Position numbers and translations under genes: made by a program
Shown: positions 1 through 6,526 of the stretch, in pieces
Position numbering within the stretch: the stretch's first letter is position 1
Layout: each line of letters starts with the position of its first letter
Notes under the pieces: model-generated
What the model was told of the DNA's origin: nothing
What the model saw: only the letters and a program-made list of their open reading frames with translations
Databases searched by the model: none
Assembly: GCF_001423765.1 (NCBI RefSeq)
Contig: NZ_LMPG01000012.1
Span: 156,400 to 220,399, forward strand
Reading direction: 5' to 3'
Length of the DNA stretch: 64,000 nucleotides
Origin: Sphingomonas sp. Leaf343
GTDB taxonomy: Bacteria > Pseudomonadota > Alphaproteobacteria > Sphingomonadales > Sphingomonadaceae

Positions 1-1
1 C

Positions 2-1084
2 CTCATGCTCTGGCCGATCATGACCAGCGATGTCGAGGGAAGCTTCACCCCCTGGCTGGAGCATATCGCCGCTACCGGGGCATTGCGGGCATTTTCGGCG
101 CCCTTTGGCGATTATGCGCCGCCCTATCTGTACGTGCTTGCGCTCGCGGCGCCGCTCCTCGGGATGGTGCCCTCCGACACGATCGTCAAGCTGGTGTCAC
201 TCGCCGGGACGCTGATGCTCGCGGTATCCGTCTGGCGACTGCTGCGAGCGATGGACGCGCCAAATCCTGAGCGACATGCGCTATATGCATTGTTGCTGCC
301 CGGCGTGCTGATGAACACCGCGCTGATGGCACAATGCGACGCGCTGTATGCTGCGCCGACCATCATGGCGGTGACGGCAGCATGGCAGCGTCGGCACCGG
401 TCGATGTTCCTGTGGTGCGGACTGGCGGTGGCTGTGAAATTACAGGCAATCCTGATCGCCCCCTTCTTTCTGGCGGTCGCTATCCAGCGGCGCATACCAC
501 TGCAATGGTGGCTGCTTGCACCACTTGCACTGATCCTGGCCAATCTGCCCGCCGCCCTCGCCGGCTGGCCAATCGGCGATTTGGCGATGGTCTATTTCAA
601 GAGGACGACCTTCTATCCGGAACTGTCTCGAAACGCTCCCAACATTTGGGCGATCGTGCAGGTCCTGCCCGGCATAGACCCGATTGCGACAGCACGGATC
701 GCCGACGCCGTGGCGATTGCGGCGTCCGCACTTTATCTCTGGTGGGTCCTGCGCCGCCCTTTGCTCGGCCGGCGTCTCGTTGCGGCAGCTGCGCTTGCAC
801 CGATGGTGACCGCAGGACTCCTCCCGCATATGCACGAGCGCTTCTTCTACGTCGCCGACGTGCTGATTTTCGTTTGGGCGATCACCGGCACCGTTCGCGA
901 CCGCTGCACCGCAGCGCTGGTACAAACCGGGTCTTTCCTCGGTATCATGGCCTATGGTAATGGCACCGAGAAACTTGCGATGCTGGGTGCTCTTGCAATG
1001 TTGGAAGCGACGCGGCAAACAGCGGGTTCACTCGCACCTACCCACTTGCCCCCTTTGGTGGGAGGGGGTAGGGTTGGGGTGTAG
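2..1084 (+). CDS. Membrane glycosyltransferase, GT87/DUF2029-like (5' truncated)
   Basis: The frame is open to the left edge, so the N-terminus, including the expected first transmembrane helix, is outside the window. What remains is about 360 residues with many hydrophobic helices. An early acidic loop (SDVEGSFTPW) followed by a PPYLYVL segment resembles the extracytoplasmic loop of polyprenyl-phosphate-sugar-dependent glycosyltransferases (GT87/GT39-like). This family transfers a sugar to a lipid or glycan on the periplasmic side of the membrane. The last dozen codons come from an inverted repeat, and the stop codon overlaps the first bases of tRNA-Trp, so the C-terminal tail is probably not conserved. 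The fold class is fairly secure; the substrate is unknown. Confidence 0.6.
   Translation, partial: LMLWPIMTSDVEGSFTPWLEHIAATGALRAFSAPFGDYAPPYLYVLALAAPLLGMVPSDTIVKLVSLAGTLMLAVSVWRLLRAMDAPNPERHALYALLLPGVLMNTALMAQCDALYAAPTIMAVTAAWQRRHRSMFLWCGLAVAVKLQAILIAPFFLAVAIQRRIPLQWWLLAPLALILANLPAALAGWPIGDLAMVYFKRTTFYPELSRNAPNIWAIVQVLPGIDPIATARIADAVAIAASALYLWWVLRRPLLGRRLVAAAALAPMVTAGLLPHMHERFFYVADVLIFVWAITGTVRDRCTAALVQTGSFLGIMAYGNGTEKLAMLGALAMLEATRQTAGSLAPTHLPPLVGGGRVGV
1037..1072. repeat. Inverted repeat inside the glycosyltransferase 3' end
   Basis: CCTACCC at the left edge pairs with GGGTAGG at the right, with a pyrimidine/purine-rich inner part. It encodes the last residues of the upstream gene and sits 10 bases before tRNA-Trp. 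It resembles the other GC-rich palindromes in this window and may act as a weak transcription stop or RNA-processing structure. Confidence 0.45.
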
Positions 1085-1159
1085 GGGTGTAGCTCAGTTG
1101 GTTAGAGCGTCGGTCTCCAAAACCGAAGGCCCTCGGTTCGAGTCCGAGCTCCCCTGCCA
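1083..1159 (+). tRNA. tRNA-Trp (anticodon CCA)
   Basis: A 77-base cloverleaf with an encoded 3' CCA. The anticodon loop reads CTCCAAA, with CCA at 1117-1119. The D arm has AGCTCAGTTGGTTAGAGC, the T arm GGTTCGAGTCC, and the acceptor begins AGGGG and closes with CCCCT before GCCA. In many proteobacteria tRNA-Trp lies just before secE; here secE is 2.6 kb downstream. The 5' end overlaps the last two bases of the upstream stop codon. Confidence 0.97.
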
Positions 1160-1453
1160 TATTCGCCCAGAGTCGTAGCCGGAGCCGTACCGGCGGGTGG
1201 TCGTTTGTCGCGGCCCGGTTTTCCCCCGATGAATCCGGCGAATGTCGGCGAGATCGCGGCGGGATACAGCGGCCACGTGCCAGCGGCATCCCGACCATGA
1301 CCCGGACCATGACAGTCTGGCGCGGGACCGGCGAGCGGCAAGGCGGCTGCGTATCCCGGCCGGCTCCCTGCGCTGACATATGGCGCCGCCCCGTGTCAGG
1401 ATCGGGTTTGCGCGCGCGAGGGCGCCTCTCTTCCCCCACCCCTCCGGCGATCG

Positions 1454-1744
1454 TCAGTCCAGCGTGACCGTGTCCCCCGGCCGGGACGCGGTGAAGCGGC
1501 GGGCAAGTTCGGGGCGGAGGCGAGGGAGGTTCGAGGACAGGGCTTCGGGGCCGGTGCGTTGCACCGCGTCGCGCAGGCAGTGCGCCCGGATCAGGCAGCG
1601 CACGGTGCCCCGCTCGGTCGTCGCATCGAAGGCGAGATCGGCCCCCGCCCAGCGGGCACTTTCAAGATTAGCGCTCCAGTACAACGACTTACGCCCCACT
1701 CCTTGCGTTCCGGCATCATGCGGGACGATACCGGTCGGGCGCAA
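1454..1744 (-). CDS. Small hypothetical protein
   Basis: About 96 residues if translated from the TTG at the right edge. Coding character (high GC at third positions) is clear only from about residue 25 on, so the true start may be nearer 1690. The core has a pattern of W..A.L.FDA, a VRCLI strand and a helix with LRDA. This loosely recalls DUF1488-type small proteins, but I cannot assign it. It follows another small gene at 1804-2040 on the same strand, so the two may be cotranscribed. No signal peptide or membrane segment is seen. Confidence 0.45.
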   Translation of the reverse strand: MRPTGIVPHDAGTQGVGRKSLYWSANLESARWAGADLAFDATTERGTVRCLIRAHCLRDAVQRTGPEALSSNLPRLRPELARRFTASRPGDTVTLD

Positions 1745-1803
1745 TCGCGATCTGCGGCGATGATATCCTACGTTCCCGACGACCCCCGAAAGCTGATCTG
1801 TCT

Positions 1804-2040
1804 TTATATGAAAATCGGGAAGTCCGGCCGGGCGGCCAGTTCCTGCATCCGCGCCCAGTTCAGCCGTCGGTCGGTGCGTTCGTAGACGATGTAGAGCCGC
1901 GGCCGGTCAGCCGGATCGACCTCCATCGCCCGCGACAGCATCTCGCAAAGCTGCCCGCGCCCCAGCAGTTCACTGCGCACTCCGCGTTTGGCGGATGCCC
2001 GACACAGGCATACGCCCGCCCACCAATCCAGCTTCGGCAT
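1804..2040 (-). CDS. Small hypothetical protein (78 aa)
   Basis: A 78-residue protein with clear coding character: nearly every codon ends in G or C, unlike the flanking DNA. It is Trp-, Cys- and Arg-rich at the N-terminus (LDWWAGVCLC) and has a predicted strand LYIVY in the middle. No known domain, signal peptide or catalytic motif is recognised. It lies upstream of the small gene at 1454-1744 on the same strand. The 273 bases to the right, before the NIPSNAP gene, show no gene I can support. Confidence 0.5.
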   Translation of the reverse strand: MPKLDWWAGVCLCRASAKRGVRSELLGRGQLCEMLSRAMEVDPADRPRLYIVYERTDRRLNWARMQELAARPDFPIFI

Positions 2041-2313
2041 CCGTTACTTTTCAGTCCATTACGGTTCTTTCCTGAGCGATAGGGACGGTGTTCACGGGAA
2101 GCGATGGCCGAGTCGCGGCCATTGTTTCAATTCGGGACAATCATCCCCTGCTCCATCAAGGTCGCGTCCCGAGCCAGTACCCGCGACCGACGACCGGCCC
2201 CCGCGGATACGCGATCCGATTTCACTGGACCGACCGCCCCGGACGATCGCGCTGGCGAGACGCCCCCTGCCCGTGCCACCATTGCGGCACCACCCTATGT
2301 GCGGGATTACGCC

Positions 2314-2802
2314 ATGCCCTTCGCGAAATGCTTTGTCCGCCTCGCCGTCATCATCGCCTGCATCGCGCCCGCGACGGCCGGGGCGCTGTCACCCCCGCAA
2401 GCGACCTCCGACACTGCCCGCTCCGACCCTGCCCGCGCGCCCGATCCCCGGACCGCGATCTACGAACTGCGGACCTATTATCCCGCACCGGGCAAGCTGG
2501 CCGCGCTGAACGCCCGGTTTCGCGAGCACACGCTGGCGCTGTTCGCGCGCCACGGCATGACCAACGTGGCGTACTGGAACGAGGCTCCGTCACCGGAGGC
2601 GCCGGACGGACGCGTCATCTACGTCCTGGCCTACCCCGACCGGGCGGCGCGCGACGCGGCGTGGAAGGCGTTCGGCAGCGATCCCGAATGGCGCGCCATC
2701 GCGGCGGCGTCGGAGGCCAACGGCAAGCTGGTCGCGAAGGTCGACAGCGTGTTCATGACGATGACCGATTATTCGCCGCCGCTGTCCCTGAAGCGACGAT
2801 GA
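2314..2802 (+). CDS. Secreted NIPSNAP family protein
   Basis: A 162-residue protein. The reading frame is open further upstream, but the ATG at 2314 begins a good signal peptide: basic start MPFAKCFVR, a hydrophobic stretch LAVIIACIA, then ATAGA. The mature part starts with a Pro/Asp-rich linker followed by YELRTYYPAPGK, FREHTLALFARHGM and VAYW. This is the dimeric alpha/beta-barrel NIPSNAP pattern, and a second ferredoxin-like half ends in VFMTMTDYS. NIPSNAP domains bind ligands or act as oligomeric cofactors, and the bacterial substrate is usually unknown. Secretion is inferred from the signal peptide. It stands alone. Confidence 0.8.
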   Translation: MPFAKCFVRLAVIIACIAPATAGALSPPQATSDTARSDPARAPDPRTAIYELRTYYPAPGKLAALNARFREHTLALFARHGMTNVAYWNEAPSPEAPDGRVIYVLAYPDRAARDAAWKAFGSDPEWRAIAAASEANGKLVAKVDSVFMTMTDYSPPLSLKRR

Positions 2803-2968
2803 CGGGGGCGGTCGGCGAGGCGATCCGCGAATAGCGCCCCGTCGCCGTCACGGGCCGGCGTCATGGCGGGAACAGCGTGGTCGAACACGGTAAAGGCATG
2901 TTAATGCTGGCATCTGTCGTGTCCGCTAGTTTCCCGGTTCCTCAATCACGAGGTAACAGGGGACTGCC

Positions 2969-3481
2969 ATGACAAAATTTGCCTGGCTTATCGCGTGTGC
3001 CGTCGGCAGCGTGGCCGCCGCGCCGGCCTGCGCCGCCGATTTCTTCCTCAACGTCGGCCCGGGCACCAGCTCGACCGATTTCGGCAATACCGGCACCACG
3101 CCGGGGACGATCGCGGACCGGTTCTTCTTCACCGTGCCCAACGGCATGGCGAACGGCCTGATCGGATCGATCGAGCTGGGATCGTCGCTGGATGTCGATC
3201 TGGGCAGCGTGTTCCTGGACGACAAGCCGTTCGACGTGATCCTGTCGGACGGCGTCGAACTCCAGACGCTGTCATGGACCAATCTGACCGCGGGGCAGCA
3301 CATCATCACCGTCAACGGCAGCTGGGGCACGGCGGGCGGCTCCTATGCCGGGACGCTGAACTTCACGCCGATGGCGGTGCCGGAGCCGGCATCCTGGGCG
3401 ATGATGATCGCCGGTGTCGGCATAGCGGGCGGCACGCTGCGCCGTCGTCGCGCGGTCAGGACGACCGTGCGGTTCGCCTGA
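2969..3481 (+). CDS. FxDxF-type PEP-CTERM exported protein
   Basis: A 170-residue exported protein with signal peptide MTKFAWLIACAVGSVAAAPACA. A beta-rich body contains a pattern like FDVILSDG. It ends with the sorting signal VPEPASWAMMIAGVG, followed by a hydrophobic helix and RRRR. PEPxxWA tails of this kind are recognised by exosortase/archaeosortase-like enzymes that process and anchor the protein in the envelope or exopolysaccharide. The start is supported by a GAGGTAACAGGGG Shine-Dalgarno region 8-15 bases upstream, and a strong terminator follows. No exosortase gene is in the window. Confidence 0.88.
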   Translation: MTKFAWLIACAVGSVAAAPACAADFFLNVGPGTSSTDFGNTGTTPGTIADRFFFTVPNGMANGLIGSIELGSSLDVDLGSVFLDDKPFDVILSDGVELQTLSWTNLTAGQHIITVNGSWGTAGGSYAGTLNFTPMAVPEPASWAMMIAGVGIAGGTLRRRRAVRTTVRFA

Positions 3482-3526
3482 TCGCCCGGCCGCCATGCGG
3501 TCGAAGTGCCGCGGGCATGGGTGACG

Positions 3527-3556
3527 AAAGCCGCCGATCGACGGATCGGCGGCTTT
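3527..3556 (+). terminator. Rho-independent terminator after the PEP-CTERM gene
   Basis: AAAGCCGCCGATC pairs perfectly with GATCGGCGGCTTT around a 4-base GACG loop, ending in TTT. It lies 45 bases after the stop at 3481. The A/T-rich ends make it potentially bidirectional. Confidence 0.85.
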
Positions 3557-3780
3557 CTGCGTGATGACGTGATCGCGGCGCTGCCCCGCCCCGCCTCCCG
3601 GCCCCGCCTTCCTGCCCCCGCCTTCCTGCCCTTGCCTTCGTGCGTTCGCGCGGTTATCTGCACACCCCATCCGACAGCGAGGATGTGCGCGCGCCGGTTC
3701 CTCCGAAATGAGGAAGCGGTGGCGGGTTCATGTCCCGCGATCGGTCGTTCATCACGAACGAACACACAGGAAATCCAGAC

Positions 3781-3978
3781 GTGGCGAAGACGACCCCCAT
3801 CGAATTCATCAACCAGGTCCAGGCCGAACGTAAGAAGATCACGTGGCCGACGTGGAAGGAAACGTGGATGACCGGCCTGATGGTCGTCATCATGACCACG
3901 ATCCTCGCGCTGTTCTTCCTGGGGGTGGATTCGTTCTTCAACGCGGTGGTTTCCGCGCTTCTCAAGCTCGCGCAGTAA
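3781..3978 (+). CDS. secE: Preprotein translocase subunit SecE
   Basis: A 65-residue SecE of the short alphaproteobacterial type with one transmembrane helix. The conserved amphipathic segment reads VQAERKKITWPTWKET, followed by the membrane helix MTGLMVVIMTTILALFFLGV. It clamps SecY in the SecYEG translocon of the inner membrane. The GTG at 3781 is chosen because AGGAAA lies about 9 bases upstream and the protein then starts MAKTTPIEF as in relatives. A longer frame from 3730 adds a non-conserved tail. nusG follows after 8 bases. Confidence 0.96.
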   Translation: MAKTTPIEFINQVQAERKKITWPTWKETWMTGLMVVIMTTILALFFLGVDSFFNAVVSALLKLAQ

Positions 3979-3986
3979 GGACTGGC

Positions 3987-4523
3987 ATGGCTCGCTGGTA
4001 TATCATCCACGCCTATTCTGGTTTCGAGGGCAAGGTCCGCGATTCGATCATGGCGGAGGCGACCCGGATGGGTCTCGACCGGCTGGTCGAGCAGATCGAG
4101 GTCCCGACCGAAACCGTGACCGAAGCCCGTCGCGGCAAGAAGATCGCGGTCGAGCGCAAGTTCATGCCCGGTTACGTGCTGGCCAAGCTCGACATGAACG
4201 ATCAGGTCTACCATCTGGTCAAGAACACGCCGAAGGTGACCGGCTTCCTGGGCGCGATGGGCAAGCCGCAGGCGATCAGCGAGGCCGAGGCCGCGCGGAT
4301 GCTCCAGTCGAAGGAAGAGGCCGCCGCCGCCCCGAAGACCAAGGTCAAGGTCGATTACGAGATCGGCGACGCGGTCAAGGTGCTGGAAGGCCCCTTCGCC
4401 AGCTTCAACGGCACCGTCGAGGGACTGGATTTCGACAAGTCCAAGGTCAAGGTGTCGGTGTCGATCTTCGGCCGCGCCACGCCGGTGGAACTGGACTTCG
4501 AGCAGGTCGAACGCTCGAAGTAG
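3987..4523 (+). CDS. nusG: Transcription termination/antitermination factor NusG
   Basis: A 178-residue NusG. The N-terminal NGN domain begins MARWYIIHAYSGFE and includes FMPGYVLAKLDM and the VTGFLG segment. A flexible linker (about residues 105-122) leads to the KOW domain with GDAVKVLEGPFASFNGTVEG near residues 127-145. NusG binds RNA polymerase to promote processivity and links it to ribosomes or Rho. It is directly downstream of secE, the usual pair. Unusually, rplK does not follow; a terminator hairpin and 4.5 kb of other genes intervene. Confidence 0.97.
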   Translation: MARWYIIHAYSGFEGKVRDSIMAEATRMGLDRLVEQIEVPTETVTEARRGKKIAVERKFMPGYVLAKLDMNDQVYHLVKNTPKVTGFLGAMGKPQAISEAEAARMLQSKEEAAAAPKTKVKVDYEIGDAVKVLEGPFASFNGTVEGLDFDKSKVKVSVSIFGRATPVELDFEQVERSK

Positions 4524-4550
4524 TTTTCGGGTTTTTGGTGGTGATGCGGG

Positions 4551-4577
4551 AAGCCGGTGCGGGAGCGCCGGCTTTTT
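4551..4577 (+). terminator. Terminator after nusG
   Basis: AAGCCGGTGC and GCGCCGGCTT form a stem (one G-T wobble) around a GGGA loop, followed by TTT. It lies 28 bases past the nusG stop, ending the secE-nusG transcript before the inserted genes. The sequence after it (4578-4717) shows no gene. Confidence 0.8.
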
Positions 4578-4717
4578 GCGTTTCGGGGGTGTGGGTGTGG
4601 GTTCCACCGTTCGGGCGACGTGGCCCGCTAGACCGGGCTGATGGGAGCGACCCAGCGGCGCTGCGGACGATCTTACTGTTGCCCGTACGAGAGCGTTCGA
4701 GTGCCCGCTAATGGTGG

Positions 4718-5188
4718 TTAGCTGCCGTTCCCGTGCAACCTCGGATCGATGCGCGAAGCGATTGATAATGGGTAGCTTTCCAGAACCTGCGCCGGTCCGA
4801 TCGGAGTATCCGAAGTGTAGTAGACAACCCAATGATCCCCCCGGCGAGGCATGGCAGTTCCATCATCGCAAGAGCCACCTCCCCATCCACGATCGAAAAC
4901 GACCAGTTCTGGCGACCCGTCACCGACAATCATTTTTGCTACGCTTGCCGTGACCCGCCAAGGTGCTTGATAATTGGGGTGAAGCCGCTGGAGCTTCTGG
5001 ATAACCTGATTGGAGAGGTGGCGAGCATCGGTGATGCTCACCAATGCCACCCTAATATCGCTTCGCTGTGCGTAAACGTCTTCGATCCGCTGCTCTGGTG
5101 ACCTGAATACTCGGCAGGCTTGCGCTGGCAGCGCAAATCCGAGAGCCGCGAGCGCGCCACACAAGGTCAGGGTCATTTCCCGCTTCAT
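4718..5188 (-). CDS. Secreted hypothetical protein
   Basis: A 156-residue protein with a signal peptide MKREMTLTLCGALAALGFALPAQA. The mature protein would begin at the adjacent Cys (CRVFRSPEQRIEDVY). The context LPAQAC fits signal peptidase I better than a lipobox. A central VALVSITDARHL strand and a WRVTASVAKMIVGDG segment are followed by a Gly/Cys-containing GWGGGSCDDG loop and HWVVYYTSD. The pattern suggests a small periplasmic beta-rich domain with one disulfide. I do not recognise the family. It is convergent with nusG and lies in DNA separating nusG from rplK. Confidence 0.7.
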   Translation of the reverse strand: MKREMTLTLCGALAALGFALPAQACRVFRSPEQRIEDVYAQRSDIRVALVSITDARHLSNQVIQKLQRLHPNYQAPWRVTASVAKMIVGDGSPELVVFDRGWGGGSCDDGTAMPRRGDHWVVYYTSDTPIGPAQVLESYPLSIASRIDPRLHGNGS

Positions 5189-5395
5189 CTCACGAACCTA
5201 GCATGGAACGAAACGACCGCAATTGGGCGTTAGCGGACTTTCTCAACTATCGTGGACAGCGGAGCGACCGCGTCAGAGCAGCGACCTCGGCCGTGCGTCG
5301 AGCCATCGGCTCACTGCGGATGAGATAGTCGGCGCGAGCGCATGTGGACAAGTTTTGCACAGGCTCGGCCTGAATGGACCGAGCATTCCATCCTC

Positions 5396-5480
5396 CGTTC
5401 GCCCTGAGCTTGTCGAAGGGCACCTCTCCGGCAGTCCAACGCTTGTGGAAAGCAGCCCTTCGGCAGGCTCAGGGCGAACG
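5396..5480. repeat. REP-like inverted repeat, type CGTTCGCCCTGAG
   Basis: The left arm starts CGTTCGCCCTGAGCTTGTCG and ends in AAGGG. The right arm starts CCCTTCGGCAGGCTCAGGGC and ends in GAACG. The arms are near-perfect inverted copies around a 35-base spacer. A diverged copy is at 21669-21752. Elements of this sequence are widespread between genes in sphingomonads. It is most of what the 300-base gap 5189-5491 contains; no gene is visible there. Confidence 0.85.
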
Positions 5481-5491
5481 GTAGAGGGGGA

Positions 5492-6499
5492 TCAGCGCTT
5501 CGGCAGGCCCAGGATGAACGCGTCGAGGCGTTGGAGGGCGATGGCGATCTCGTCGGCTTCGTCGGGGAGCGGTTCGACCGTCGGAGCGGTCGGCTGCGGC
5601 GTCTGGACGACGGCGCTTTTCGGGCGCGGGCGCGTCCGGGGCGGTTTCGGCGTCAGCACGACCTGATCCAGCGCGGGCAGGTTCGGCGCGGGGGGTTCGT
5701 GTTTCGTGCGGCGGGCGAAGGCGTCGAGGCGGGCGATCGCGATGGCGTTCTCCTCCTCTTCCTGCATGACGCGTTGCGCGGCGCGGGTGGCGGCGACGCG
5801 GGCTTGCCACGCCTCGCGGGTTTCGGTCGGGAGCTTGCGCGCGGCGGGGCGCTCGGCGGCGTGGCGGGCGGAGCGGTCGTGGAGTTGCAGGAGCATGATC
5901 GCCTGTTCGGGCGTCATCGACGGGATCGGCGGCGGGTCGTTGCGGCGCCACGCGTCGTCGCGGGCGGAGGCGGGGTCGAAGCTTTCGATCAGCGCCATCT
6001 CGATGCGTTCGCGCGCGGTCTTCAGCGCCATCCGCATCTCTCGCGCGAAAGCGGGGCTGGCGTCGCGACGGGCGTAGAAGGCGGAGTGGGAGAAGCCGGC
6101 GGCCTTGGCGGCGAGGCGGATGTTGGCGGTGGCGGAGAGGGCGGCGAGGAACGCCTGTTCGTGTTCTGTGGTGAGTTGGCGACGAGCCGGAGCGCGAAGC
6201 TGGAGCTGGCCGGCGCGGGTGCGGATGAGGCGGGGTTCGTTGGAGTCGGTAGTGGACGGCGCGGCATTCGCGTTCAGGCGGGCGGCGGCGAAGGCGAGCG
6301 CGGCATCCCATTCGGCGGCGAAGGCGGGGTGCGCGTTGCGGCGCTTCGTGAAGCGGGCGCGGTGGGCGCCGAGGTCCCTCGCCGCCTGACGCACGTTGCC
6401 GGTGCGGCGCAGGAGGCGGAGGAAGGCGGCGTTCTCCAGCGCCTGTTCTCGGGTGAAGGGCCGTGGCATGACGCGACGGTCTGCCGGGTTTTCCAACAT
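5492..6499 (-). CDS. Protein with two tandem HTH-like modules
   Basis: A 335-residue soluble protein of unknown function. Two related modules occur at about residues 22-72 and 115-168. Each has the pattern FL..L..T.N.R.AA...G, then F..RR.A.PAFA.E...AL..A..R, like the helix-turn-helix plus helical hairpin of phage terminase small subunits. A C-terminal motif is also duplicated (AIAIARLDAF and IAIALQRLDAF). The middle and C-terminus are Pro/Arg-rich and probably disordered. A start at 6469 (MPRPFTREQ) is equally possible, as neither has a good ribosome site. The protein at 61313-62563 carries one copy of the same module. DNA or RNA binding is inferred, not shown. Confidence 0.65.
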   Translation of the reverse strand: MLENPADRRVMPRPFTREQALENAAFLRLLRRTGNVRQAARDLGAHRARFTKRRNAHPAFAAEWDAALAFAAARLNANAAPSTTDSNEPRLIRTRAGQLQLRAPARRQLTTEHEQAFLAALSATANIRLAAKAAGFSHSAFYARRDASPAFAREMRMALKTARERIEMALIESFDPASARDDAWRRNDPPPIPSMTPEQAIMLLQLHDRSARHAAERPAARKLPTETREAWQARVAATRAAQRVMQEEEENAIAIARLDAFARRTKHEPPAPNLPALDQVVLTPKPPRTRPRPKSAVVQTPQPTAPTVEPLPDEADEIAIALQRLDAFILGLPKR

Positions 6500-6526
6500 C
6501 GCAAGATGTATGTGGTGGGAGCGGGA

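Noticed and set aside
1038..2087. Overlapping open frames on both strands between tRNA-Trp and 2.1 kb, other than the two listed small genes
   Set aside because: They mirror the two minus-strand genes or run through the tRNA; poor codon bias.
2838..2960. Sigma-54 promoter before the first PEP-CTERM gene
   Set aside because: GG and GC near 2895-2910 are nine bases apart, not ten, and the -12 TTGC is absent.
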